A DNA stretch of 64,000 nucleotides from Reichenbachiella sp. 5M10 (lineage in GTDB: Bacteria > Bacteroidota > Bacteroidia > Cytophagales > Cyclobacteriaceae). A model generated the notes under the pieces. It ran no database searches, was not told the origin of the DNA, and saw only the letters and a program-made list of their open reading frames with translations. Positions 34,481-43,236 of the stretch are shown here, piece after piece; position 1 is the stretch's first letter, and each line of letters begins with the position of its first letter. Made by a program: the position numbers and the translations under genes. The stretch is from NCBI RefSeq assembly GCF_002742335.1, contig NZ_MDGR01000007.1, forward strand, positions 4,406,501 through 4,470,500, given 5' to 3'.

Positions 34481-35716
34481 TCAATTGCGGTTGATTATAG
34501 GTTGGAAGTCTCGGGAAAGGTAGTTGATCAGAGGGCTGTTGGCAAGTAGGCCTTTTTGGTCGAGGTATTCGATGAAGGCGATCCTGATTTTCTTTTCCAG
34601 CTGGGCCAGCTCCATGTCCAAATCTAGGTGGTAGTTCTTCAATTTAGACAATTCGGTCCAGTCTACTGCTATGTTGGCATTGACCTGGATCTTTTGTGCA
34701 AGGGCTTGGCGCTGGCGCAACATTTCGTATTGTGCTATCCAAGCGTCTAGTTGGAGGGTGTTGAGTTTGGATTCGTTTTGTACGAGGCTTTTGGTAGCCT
34801 CTACTTTGGCAGCTTCATCGATGAGCTTGACCCGGTCGCGGTTGAGCTTTGGTTTGTCCGGGTTGACGATGGGTAGGCGTATCCCCACCTGAAAGCCCAA
34901 GTGGTCGTTGATGTCAGCGCCACGTTCGGTATCGATGTTGCCTTGGATGTAGCCAATGTTGCTGCGGGCTTCTGCTTTGTCGATTTTGAGCATTTGCTGG
35001 TTGAGAGCAAGCTCTTGTTCTGCTTCGATGATGGCTAGGTTTTGATGGTCGGCTAGCGCAGTACTCGTGAGGTAGTCTTTGATCTGAGCTACTGTGATGA
35101 GATGATTTGTATCTATCGTGAGGGTGTCGGAGATACCATAGTCTAGCCCGATGTAGCAGCGTGTGACAAGGCTTTGTGTTTTGATTTCCTCGTACTGAAG
35201 GAGATGCTTGGTTTGGTTGGATTGGAAGACGATGATGTCTTTGAGCTCCATGCCTTGTTGTGCGTTGTTTTGGAGGATTTTTTCTTCCAGCTGGATACGT
35301 TCGCTCAGGTACTTTTCTTGCTGGGTCAAGTCTATCAGGTCGATGACCATGAGGTAGCGGTTTTTGAGCGCTTCGTTGAGGACGATCTGGTGTTTGGTGG
35401 TGAGGCTCTCTAGATGTTGGTTGTAGTAGATTTTGTTGGCTTTGATCTCAGCGGGATTGGTGGGTGATAGGCGTAGACGGTACTCGTTGAGTGAAGCGTT
35501 GGCGTCTTCACTACCGACGCGGAGTTCGACACGGTTGAGCCAGGGCGAGTTGTAGTTGTTGTCGCTGAGGAACTGCTTCTGCGCTTGGTATCGCTCCAAT
35601 GCCTGATCTTCTAGCGCCGTGGCTAGGTAGCCTTCTATGGAGAAGGTCATTTGGCCGTGTGCCTGATAAGTGATGGCGTACATACCTATCAACAAAAGAA
35701 TCAAGTAGCGCATCAT
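34481..35716 (-). CDS. TolC family outer-membrane channel protein
   Basis: A 411-residue protein with a signal peptide (LILLLIGMYAITYQAHG). Long amphipathic helices and repeat symmetry (about residues 80-200 and 260-400) match the TolC/OEP alpha-barrel fold, with an N-proximal VELRVGSEDANASLNEYRLRL strand region. TolC trimers form the outer-membrane duct of tripartite exporters. Its gene overlaps the HlyD gene by four bases, so the pair is translated together. It is divergent in sequence from the second TolC-like gene at 47 kb. No pump gene of the ABC, RND or MFS type is present in this operon. Confidence 0.85.
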   Translation of the reverse strand: MMRYLILLLIGMYAITYQAHGQMTFSIEGYLATALEDQALERYQAQKQFLSDNNYNSPWLNRVELRVGSEDANASLNEYRLRLSPTNPAEIKANKIYYNQHLESLTTKHQIVLNEALKNRYLMVIDLIDLTQQEKYLSERIQLEEKILQNNAQQGMELKDIIVFQSNQTKHLLQYEEIKTQSLVTRCYIGLDYGISDTLTIDTNHLITVAQIKDYLTSTALADHQNLAIIEAEQELALNQQMLKIDKAEARSNIGYIQGNIDTERGADINDHLGFQVGIRLPIVNPDKPKLNRDRVKLIDEAAKVEATKSLVQNESKLNTLQLDAWIAQYEMLRQRQALAQKIQVNANIAVDWTELSKLKNYHLDLDMELAQLEKKIRIAFIEYLDQKGLLANSPLINYLSRDFQPIINRN

Positions 35717-36723
35717 TTCAGTTTTACGTAGACTTTTTCCCCATGGAGGAAATTACTTTGGTCGGGGATTTTGATGAAAATCTCTCGACCGTACATCGGT
35801 AGTTCTTGGTTGATTTTGAGCCGTGAGGGATATTCGATGATGCGTGATCCGATCTCGGAGATGGTACCTGATACGTGGTAGGCTCGGTTGGTTGACTCGA
35901 CAATGACGGATTGACCGGTGTTTAGTTCTGCATTTTGACGCTCGTTGATCAAGGCGCGGATCACAGAGGGGTCGTGTGCATAGATGGTCATCAGCGTGGT
36001 GAAAGGCGAGGCGAGTTCGTCCTGCTCGATGAGGATGTTACCGACCGTACCGTCTTCTTTGGCGACTTGGTAGAGTTCGCTTTCTTCTTGCTGGAGCAGC
36101 ACCAGTTGATCGTCGTATTGCTTCATTTCATTTTCGGATTCTTTGATTTTGAGCTCATAGAGTGTGTTGAGTTTTTTCTTTTTCAGCTGGTATTGCTGTT
36201 TGGCATGGCTGATTTCTTCGCGGAGCACTTCGATACGGAGTTGGACATAGGAGCGATCTGTGGAGGTATTGCCACTTGGGCTGATGTTGAGGCTTTCGAT
36301 GCTTTGGGCGATCTCCGCTTGCTGCTGCAGGAGGAGTTTGAGGCGTTCGATTTCGGCCTGATTGTCACTGGTGATGAGGTCTACGTCCATCTGTGCCAGG
36401 TCCATCTCATGTTGTTTTTCGATCTGATAGATGGAAATCTGTGATTGGAGGCGTTCCAGATTATTTTTCATGTTATCCACTTCGAGGAGGAGGTCTTGGC
36501 GCTCGACTTTGAGTAGGGGGTCACCTTTTTTGACTTCCTGGCCTGGAAGGACAAAAATTTCTTTGACGCGCACCGCTTTGTGGTAACTGATGGCGTGTTT
36601 TTGGGGCTCGACCTGTGCTAGGATGGATGTCGTAGAGTTGTAGGATTGAAACGAAACCAAAGCCAACAGTCCACCGATGACAACCCAAAGGACGTATAGG
36701 AGATTTTTTTTGATCAAACTCAT
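35713..36723 (-). CDS. HlyD family periplasmic adaptor
   Basis: A 336-residue membrane fusion protein with one N-terminal membrane helix (residues 8-27). The first lipoyl half contains VRVKEIFVLPGQEVKKGD; a coiled-coil hairpin of about 150 residues follows (rich in Gln, Glu and Leu, LQSQISIYQIEKQ); the second lipoyl half has EDGTVGNILIEQDELASPF, then a beta-barrel ending in KVYVKLK. It bridges the inner membrane to TolC. Start and stop overlap the genes on both sides by four bases, so DUF4956, HlyD and TolC are co-translated. Confidence 0.9.
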   Translation of the reverse strand: MSLIKKNLLYVLWVVIGGLLALVSFQSYNSTTSILAQVEPQKHAISYHKAVRVKEIFVLPGQEVKKGDPLLKVERQDLLLEVDNMKNNLERLQSQISIYQIEKQHEMDLAQMDVDLITSDNQAEIERLKLLLQQQAEIAQSIESLNISPSGNTSTDRSYVQLRIEVLREEISHAKQQYQLKKKKLNTLYELKIKESENEMKQYDDQLVLLQQEESELYQVAKEDGTVGNILIEQDELASPFTTLMTIYAHDPSVIRALINERQNAELNTGQSVIVESTNRAYHVSGTISEIGSRIIEYPSRLKINQELPMYGREIFIKIPDQSNFLHGEKVYVKLK

Positions 36724-37397
36724 AGCTGTGTCAGGTTATCACTTCTTTCCAACTTGATGCTTTCGAATCCCTCTTTGGCTTTGAGCTCGGTGTAGAAGGT
36801 GTCCTTGCTGTGTCCAGTGCTCAGGGTCAAGAAGAATTCGTAGCGGTCGCCACGGCTTCTGCTAGAGACGGAGAGCATGCGGTAGTCTTGGCATTTTTCT
36901 TTCAAGAAATCATGCATGGTTTTCTCAGACGTTTCCGTCAGGAGGAGAAAACCAAGGCTGAACTCCTGATTGAGTTGTTTGCTGCCATAGGGGGAGAAAT
37001 AGAGAATGCCAGCGATCATACAGTAGACCAAAGTCCCCGCTATGGCAATCGAATAGCCATAGACCCCAGAAGCGATCCCGACGGAGAGTGCTGCGAAGAT
37101 GAATATGATGTTTCGTGGGTTTTCTATCCTGAGACGAAAACGCACAATGGCGATCGCTCCCATGATACCGAATCCCGCTGCGACGTTGTTGCCCACAGCC
37201 ATGATGACCATACAGGTCACGATAGAACTCAAGATCATGGCTTGGATAAAATTGCGCGAAAGCGCAGTCCCTTGGCTGGTCAAGTGATACGTGAAGCTAA
37301 TCGCGCTACTCAGCACAAAGGATAGCAAGATAGAAAAGAGTGCTACCTCAAAGGAGGGGAATTCATAGAAGTCCCCGTCAGTCAATACATCAAACAT
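36720..37397 (-). CDS. DUF4956 family polytopic membrane protein
   Basis: A 225-residue protein with four predicted membrane helices (about residues 17-40, 48-70, 93-113, 115-137) and a C-terminal soluble part of about 80 residues. The conserved loop reads GIMGAIAIVRFRLRIENPRN, the DUF4956 hallmark, with a charged RFR pair in the membrane-facing segment that faintly recalls MgtC. In other bacteria DUF4956 genes sit beside CotH and VTC-type polyphosphate polymerase genes; here no VTC gene is seen. It occupies the position an exporter pump would take in front of HlyD and TolC. Confidence 0.88.
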   Translation of the reverse strand: MFDVLTDGDFYEFPSFEVALFSILLSFVLSSAISFTYHLTSQGTALSRNFIQAMILSSIVTCMVIMAVGNNVAAGFGIMGAIAIVRFRLRIENPRNIIFIFAALSVGIASGVYGYSIAIAGTLVYCMIAGILYFSPYGSKQLNQEFSLGFLLLTETSEKTMHDFLKEKCQDYRMLSVSSRSRGDRYEFFLTLSTGHSKDTFYTELKAKEGFESIKLERSDNLTQL

Positions 37398-37471
37398 GCC
37401 CTTAGTAATTATTTTTTGGTAGGCATATCTCTACCCACCATTCACAATGTTAACAAATTATGATGGATAAT

Positions 37472-39499
37472 CTAATTTCTTAACATTTTCGTAACCGACT
37501 GATTTGTCGCCGTACGGACGTGTACAAAATAGACCCCCGGTTGAAGAGCAGTGAGTGTCAAGGTGGCCGAGGGACTATGGGGCTGCATCATGAAGACTAC
37601 CTGGCCGTTGAGGTTGGTGATGTGGAGTTCCGAGATGTCTTCTTGGGCTTGGACGTGGATTGATCCTGTGCTTGGGTTGGGGTAGAGCAGCACCTTGTCA
37701 CTGCTTTTTTTTTCGCCCGTCGATAGCGGCACAAAGTCCACGTCCTTGGTGCGTATCCAATTACTCGCGACATTGTTGTCACTGTTGGGATCACTGAGCT
37801 CTAGGTAATAGCCACTGCCATCTGCATCAGGCCAGTCACCTTCATCGCTGTAGGTCACTTCGTCGATGGTATTGCCGTAGGCATCTAGGAGCTGGATACG
37901 TTGACCGCCGTTGGATAGACTTCTGTAATACTGATCGTCAGCTGCCAAGCCATATTTTTGCTCGTAGATGCTGGCGTTGCTAGCGAGTGTGGTGGTAGCT
38001 CCTGCTGCGAGTGTACTCTCTGCAAACTGATAGACGAGCCCCGTCCCTCCAAAGTAGACGCCCGTCAGATCGACTGTTGTGCTGCCGTTGTTGAGGATTT
38101 CGATGAACTCTAGTTCTTTGCTTTCCACCGGGTCTTGGTCTTCGGGATTGTAGTGGATTTTGGTGATGACGAGTGGAGGAGTGGAGACTGCTGCACAGGC
38201 ACTGTAGTCGCCCAACTCTGTGGTCATCCAGGTGATTCTCTCGGAGAGAAAATCTTTGATCTGTGTGATGTGCTGGTCATGATCGACAATGGTACCCCAG
38301 CGTGCCTCTTCGCGAATGGTAGCCTCGCTGATTTCTGCGACGATTTCATCGATACGGGTATTGAGACGAGTCTCGTTGAGCGGCTGGTCGGGAGTAGTGA
38401 GTTCGTTCCAGCGTTTAGATAGGTAGCAGCGGTAAGTGTCGTCCTCGTAGAGATCAAGCCAAAACTTGGAACCGACATTGTCGCCATTGTCAAACTGCCA
38501 TATATCTGGTTTGCTTCTGTCCAGTCCCCAAAAACGGAGATCATTGTCGAAGGTCAAATTCAGATCCCAGATCGGTCCTGCACGTAATTTCCCCATCTTG
38601 TCCTTGTGAAAGTAAGTGCTGTACTGGTAGGCATCCGAATTGGACGACAGCTCATTGATCAGCATAAAGTCGATGAATGAAGGTATGTCGATGAGAGAGG
38701 GGTAACCGTCGGCCTTATCGCTATTTTGATTGCGAGAGGTACTCGCCAGTTGGATGAATACTGATTCGATGTAGGAGGTCTGGGTATTGGTGGCGTCTTC
38801 GGGTTTGGGTACGACATGGACATAGTCTACGTTTTGACCTGTGTTGGTAGACATACTCCATGCGAGGGGGTCGTCATCTGCTCTGTCTGCCTGGGTGATA
38901 TAGCCACCACTGAGGTCAGGTTGTGTCGCAGCGGATTCCTCTATTTGGTCTATGTCTACCCGGTTGTCATCTGCTTTAATTTTTTCCATCAGGATGTATA
39001 GGCCGTTGTAGGATCCGTTGAGGATAAGCTCGCAGTATCGCGTGCGGGGGGCGTAGTTGCCCAGCTGACGAGAAAGCTCGTAGCAGAGGTAGTCTCGGAT
39101 GAGCGAACTGTCATAGGCAATCCCGCTCAGGATCCAGTCGTTTTCTTTGGGCATATCGAGGAGGCTGACATTGTCTTTGTCTGAGCCATCTGTAGTATAG
39201 GTGGTGAATCCGTATTGCTTTTTCGCGAGGGATTGTGAGCTGGAGCCGCGAACTTCTATTTTGATTCGGCTATCAAAGTCTAGGTAATCGTCCGTGTTCT
39301 GATCATTGAGATAGTTTCTTTCTCCCTCGCCTCGATAGATGATTTTCATATCTGCCCAGACTTTGGGTTCGTCTGGGATCGTCTGGTCATTGTCGGTATC
39401 GACAAGTACGATGGGGAGGTTGCTATCGGTGAAAGTCTGCGCCATAGAGGTGCAGCACATCGCCCATACGGCGAATAGTAGTAATGTAAATCGTTTCAT
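37472..39499 (-). CDS. CotH-kinase surface protein with T9SS sorting domain
   Basis: A 675-residue exported protein and the first gene of the operon. The signal peptide ends near TSMAQ. The CotH domain spans about residues 25-430, with KIEVRGSSSQSLAKKQYGF, YDSSLIRDYLCYELSR, LILNGSYNGLYILMEKIK and GPIWDLNLTFDND near 306-318 (the metal-site region; the second Asp of the usual D-x-D is Asn here, as in many Bacteroidota relatives). An LTD domain lies at 430-560 and a T9SS type A sorting domain at 600-675 (LYPNPSTGSIHV). It should be displayed at the cell surface. DUF4956 follows 74 bases downstream. Confidence 0.9.
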   Translation of the reverse strand: MKRFTLLLFAVWAMCCTSMAQTFTDSNLPIVLVDTDNDQTIPDEPKVWADMKIIYRGEGERNYLNDQNTDDYLDFDSRIKIEVRGSSSQSLAKKQYGFTTYTTDGSDKDNVSLLDMPKENDWILSGIAYDSSLIRDYLCYELSRQLGNYAPRTRYCELILNGSYNGLYILMEKIKADDNRVDIDQIEESAATQPDLSGGYITQADRADDDPLAWSMSTNTGQNVDYVHVVPKPEDATNTQTSYIESVFIQLASTSRNQNSDKADGYPSLIDIPSFIDFMLINELSSNSDAYQYSTYFHKDKMGKLRAGPIWDLNLTFDNDLRFWGLDRSKPDIWQFDNGDNVGSKFWLDLYEDDTYRCYLSKRWNELTTPDQPLNETRLNTRIDEIVAEISEATIREEARWGTIVDHDQHITQIKDFLSERITWMTTELGDYSACAAVSTPPLVITKIHYNPEDQDPVESKELEFIEILNNGSTTVDLTGVYFGGTGLVYQFAESTLAAGATTTLASNASIYEQKYGLAADDQYYRSLSNGGQRIQLLDAYGNTIDEVTYSDEGDWPDADGSGYYLELSDPNSDNNVASNWIRTKDVDFVPLSTGEKKSSDKVLLYPNPSTGSIHVQAQEDISELHITNLNGQVVFMMQPHSPSATLTLTALQPGVYFVHVRTATNQSVTKMLRN

Positions 39500-39687
39500 A
39501 GTGCCCTTAATCTTAGTCCCGAATCTACGATGAACTATCTAGGTTTCAAACTTTGGTGTAGAGGACTATTGGGTTGGGACTTCAATTTGTCATCAGAATT
39601 TTTTTTCACCATTGTGAAAAAAAGTGAAGGGAGAGAGCAAGTTTCTTGTTTTAAGATCATCTAACCTTTCAAAAAACATATTGTACT

Positions 39688-40101
39688 ATGACATTTGATT
39701 TTCAAAAGGGGATATTTCTCGTTCTATTATTTACGCTCGTAGGGTGGCAATCTATCGCTCAGCCCGGTGGACGTATGAGTCCTGAAGATAGGGTCATGCG
39801 TGAAAAGCAAAACCTATACAGTAAGATTGATGATCTATCTGATGATCAAACCATGATCATCGACGGGATCTACGATGAGTATGCTCAGTCAATCAAGGAG
39901 AATTTTGAAGAGGCTAGAAAGAATAGGAATTGGGAGGAAATGCGGACCAAAATGGAAGTGCTCAACGAAGAGAAAGACGGATTGATGTTTGACATTCTCA
40001 GTGAAGAGCAATACGCCATCTACGAAGAGATGACGACCGCTCAACGCGAGCGTATGAAAGAGAGACAAGGAAACAGAAAGCCAGGAGAGGGACCACAATA
40101 A
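39688..40101 (+). CDS. Spy/CpxP-like periplasmic protein
   Basis: A 137-residue secreted protein (signal near GWQSIAQ). The mature part is almost all helical and charged, with PEDRVMREKQNLYSKIDDLS and an ILSEEQYAIYEEM helix close to the LTxxQ-type motif of Spy/CpxP chaperones, and ends in a Gly/Pro/Lys-rich tail. Spy-like proteins act as periplasmic chaperones or stress sensors. The stop codon TAA shares its last base with the ATG of the following TonB-type barrel, so translation is coupled, which suggests a joint function, perhaps in helping that barrel or its ligand. Confidence 0.75.
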   Translation: MTFDFQKGIFLVLLFTLVGWQSIAQPGGRMSPEDRVMREKQNLYSKIDDLSDDQTMIIDGIYDEYAQSIKENFEEARKNRNWEEMRTKMEVLNEEKDGLMFDILSEEQYAIYEEMTTAQRERMKERQGNRKPGEGPQ

Positions 40102-42830
40102 TGAGAAAAATCGTACTCAGCATGATTGGCTTGGCCATAGCTTTGACCACATATGGTCAGGAAGTTGTCCATAGCAAAGTATATGGTCGCTTGGTCGACA
40201 AAACCGACGGATCGATGTTGATCGGTGCTACGGTGCAACTCTACAACCTCAAGGATTCGACCAAGTCCCGCTATGCGGTGACGGACGTAGAGGGGATCTT
40301 CTTGATAAAGGATGTCGAGAGTGCTTTTTACAAAATGAATATCAAAAGCCTCGGGTACAAACCATACTCACGTACCGTGCGGATCTCGATAGAGGAGATG
40401 AATTTTGGAAACATATTCATGGAGCAGGATCAGAAAGTCCTCGATGGGATAGAGGTACAAGGTGCCGTCGTAGCGATGGAGGTCAAGGGGGATACCGTCC
40501 AATACAACGCAGATGCCTACAAAGTAAATCCGGATGCGAGTACCGCAGATCTCGTCAAAAAGATGCCAGGTATCGTCATCGACGAGAATGGCGTCAGTGC
40601 CAACGGCGAGACGGTCGAGCAAGTATTGCTGGATGGCAAACGATTTTTTGGACAAGACCCTTTGTTGTCGCTCAATACCATTCCGGCAGAAGTCGTCCAA
40701 AAAGTGGAGGTCTATGATCAGAAAAGTGAACGGTCGCAGTTTACAGGCTATGACGATGGCAACACGACCAAAACCATGAATGTCGTCACTAAAGAGGGCA
40801 AGCGCAACGGCCAGTTTGGTAAGGCCTATGCGGGGTATGGCACTGATGACCGATACAAGGCAGGAGCCAATATCAACTCTTTCAAAGACGACCAACGCTT
40901 GACGTTGATCGGGATGACGAACAACATCAACCAGCAGAACTTTAGTGGAGAGGATCTCGCCGGAATCAGCGGAGGAGGTGGCGGATTTCGTCGAGGCAAT
41001 AGCAGCCTCATGACCGGTACCCAGAGTGGGATTACTCAGACCAATTCGGTGGGGCTTAATTTCACGGACGAGTGGGGCACCAAGGCTAAATTCGAGGGGA
41101 GCTATTTTTTCAATCAAACACACAATAGTCGAGACGAGACGACCAACAGAGAAATTTACAACGGGGACAGTATACAGTATTATGACGAAATCAAGAACGC
41201 CGATACGGATAACCTCAACCATCGTTTGGACTCTCGTATCACCTACGATATCAATGACAACAACCGGTTGATGATCCGTCCGAAGATCAGCTACCAGGAC
41301 AATGAAAGCCTCACCTATACCGATGGCAATACCGTCAACGAAGGAGGAAGCCTGCTCAACCAGACAGAGAACAATTACAAGAGTGGTAATAAGGCCTTCA
41401 ACATAGACAACTACATCAGCTACATGCACAAATTTGAGAAGATCGGACGGACTGTGTCGCTGGAGCTAGAGACTGATTACAAGCAGACCAATCGCGAAAA
41501 CTACTACGAAGATCTCGGTGCAGATTCGGTCACACAGTACCTGACCGATGAGCTGGACTATACCCTAGGTGCTACGGTAGGTTATACGGAGCCTGTTGGC
41601 AATACTGCACAGCTGTCTGCCACCTATGAGTTGAGCTATCGGGAGCGTGACTCGGACAAAAACACTTATCAAATCAATCCCAATTCGGGCACCAAGGATT
41701 TCAACGCAGCACTCTCCAATCATTTTGTCAGTGGCTATACCGAGCACAAGACTGAGGTGTCGTTGAGCAACCGTACCATGGGGACATTCTATCGCTTTGG
41801 GTTGGCCTATCAGTATGCCGAACTGGCCAATAAGCAAATACAGCCAGAGACTGGGGATTTTGTCAATACTTTCCATAGTGTTTTGCCTTTCGCCATGGGC
41901 CGCATCGAGCTAGGTAGTGAAGCAGACGTGTTTGTCAGGTATCGTACGAGCACCTCTACTCCATCTATCAATCAGCTTCAAAACGTAATTGACAATAGCA
42001 ATCCCTTGTTTATCTCTACGGGTAACCCGGAGCTGGATCAGAGTTACTCGCATTCCTTGATGGTGCGATTCAATAAGCCCAACCCGGACAAGAACCGATC
42101 GATAGCCAATTTCACACGTGTGGAGACAACCCAAAACTATATCACCAATGAGACCACTTACGCACCACAGGATTCGGTCTATGCGGGAGGCATCGTCGTG
42201 CAGCAAGGGGCACAGGTGTCCAAACCGATCAATATGAACGGCTACTGGAATGTAAATAACAATACGACCCATAGCATCCTAGTCGAAAAACTAAAGTCCA
42301 ATTTTAACACCTCGTTGGGATTCAATTACCGCAGGCTACCTGGACGGACCAATGAGCAAACCAATATCTCCAGTACCTATTCGGGGAATATCAAGTTTGC
42401 CCTTGCCAGCAACTTTAGTGAGAATTTTGATTTCAATATCTACTACGATGTGAGTAGCAACTTGGTCAACAACTCCATCGAGTCAATTGCCAATACCAAC
42501 TACACGACGCAGACGACGGGAGCAAAACTCAACTGGATATTTGGAGGTGGTTTTGTCTTTCGAAATGACATCTACTATCAGAAATACAACGGGATCGAGG
42601 ATTCATTCGATAGCGAGTATGTCCTCTGGAACATGAGCGTCGCACGCAAATTCTTGAAAAATGACGTGGGAGAATTGGAGCTGTCAGTGTTTGATTTGTT
42701 GGGGCAGAACCAAAGTTTCTCCCAGAGTGTCAATCCTGCTTATGTGGAGGAAGTACGTACCGAGGTGCTCCAGCGCTATTTTATGTTGACCTTCACCTAT
42801 CAGCTTCGTCGATTCTCTGGTGCGAAGTAG
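40101..42830 (+). CDS. TonB-dependent receptor-like outer-membrane barrel
   Basis: A 909-residue outer-membrane protein with a signal ending near TTYGQ. A CarboxypepD_reg-like domain at about 28-115 (YGRLVDKTDGSMLIGATVQL) leads to a plug-like part (LVKKMPGIVIDENGVSANG, VEQVLLDGKRFFGQDP, VVQKVEVYDQKSE) and then a barrel of the OMP_b-brl_3 type that ends in MLTFTYQLRR. Such proteins are called TonB-dependent receptors but lack a firmly known ligand. It begins on the last base of the Spy-like gene stop codon. A large hairpin with a T run follows the stop. Confidence 0.85.
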   Translation: MRKIVLSMIGLAIALTTYGQEVVHSKVYGRLVDKTDGSMLIGATVQLYNLKDSTKSRYAVTDVEGIFLIKDVESAFYKMNIKSLGYKPYSRTVRISIEEMNFGNIFMEQDQKVLDGIEVQGAVVAMEVKGDTVQYNADAYKVNPDASTADLVKKMPGIVIDENGVSANGETVEQVLLDGKRFFGQDPLLSLNTIPAEVVQKVEVYDQKSERSQFTGYDDGNTTKTMNVVTKEGKRNGQFGKAYAGYGTDDRYKAGANINSFKDDQRLTLIGMTNNINQQNFSGEDLAGISGGGGGFRRGNSSLMTGTQSGITQTNSVGLNFTDEWGTKAKFEGSYFFNQTHNSRDETTNREIYNGDSIQYYDEIKNADTDNLNHRLDSRITYDINDNNRLMIRPKISYQDNESLTYTDGNTVNEGGSLLNQTENNYKSGNKAFNIDNYISYMHKFEKIGRTVSLELETDYKQTNRENYYEDLGADSVTQYLTDELDYTLGATVGYTEPVGNTAQLSATYELSYRERDSDKNTYQINPNSGTKDFNAALSNHFVSGYTEHKTEVSLSNRTMGTFYRFGLAYQYAELANKQIQPETGDFVNTFHSVLPFAMGRIELGSEADVFVRYRTSTSTPSINQLQNVIDNSNPLFISTGNPELDQSYSHSLMVRFNKPNPDKNRSIANFTRVETTQNYITNETTYAPQDSVYAGGIVVQQGAQVSKPINMNGYWNVNNNTTHSILVEKLKSNFNTSLGFNYRRLPGRTNEQTNISSTYSGNIKFALASNFSENFDFNIYYDVSSNLVNNSIESIANTNYTTQTTGAKLNWIFGGGFVFRNDIYYQKYNGIEDSFDSEYVLWNMSVARKFLKNDVGELELSVFDLLGQNQSFSQSVNPAYVEEVRTEVLQRYFMLTFTYQLRRFSGAK

Positions 42831-42885
42831 GGATCGTATTGTCGCTTATGGTCAAAAGCTGCCACGAACGGAGATGGTTGATTTG

Positions 42886-42970
42886 GGTAGGTTGAAGAGC
42901 GTATGATTGGGTTTTGTCATGGTTAGATCATGGGCCACAAAACGCAATCCTATGAAAAACCTACCTTTTT
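42886..42970 (+). terminator. Long imperfect hairpin ending in T run
   Basis: GGTAGGTT (42886-42893) pairs with AACCTACC (42958-42965), and an inner stem of about 16 positions (42902-42917 with 42937-42952, two mismatches) includes GTTTTGT with ACAAAAC. Five T residues follow (42966-42970). It is unusually large for a terminator, about 80 bases, so a structured RNA or a degenerate mobile repeat is possible. Confidence 0.6.
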
Positions 42971-43202
42971 GACGCCCCCATGGGTCATAGGGTGTTCATC
43001 CTCAAAGCAAAAATCGGCTAATGAGCAGTAGCTCGAGTACGAGGGAGATTCCCAATATACCAGCGAAACCACCCCTCCCAATCAGATGATTCTTAACTAT
43101 ATTTTGGCAGCCAAGTACCGATTTGGTCAATGCCAAGAACCCAAAAATTATCAATAGGTCCTAAGAATCAGAGAACTATTCCTGCTTTTAGTCGTAATAG
43201 TA

Positions 43203-43232
43203 TTGCTATCATAGTCAATATGAATACTTTTG
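43203..43232 (+). promoter_or_regulatory. Promoter of the TetR-ABC operon
   Basis: TTG at 43203-43205 and TACTTTTG at 43225-43232 match the Bacteroidota -33/-7 elements with a 19-base spacer. The -7 box ends four bases before the tetR ATG (43237), so the predicted start point coincides with the start codon and the mRNA would be leaderless. Confidence 0.65.
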
Positions 43233-43236
43233 CATC

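Larger units (their letters stand above)
42831..43236. other. Intergenic region between TonB-type barrel and TetR gene
   Basis: A 406-base gap without a supported gene. It holds a large imperfect hairpin at 42886-42970 near its start and a well-formed promoter at 43203-43232 directly before the tetR ATG. The middle (42971-43200) has no coding signal that I trust. Confidence 0.6.

Noticed and set aside
40368-41429. A 353-residue frame antisense to the TonB-type barrel
   Set aside because: It is a by-product of codon bias in the barrel gene; its translation is rich in Val/Ile without domains or a signal peptide.
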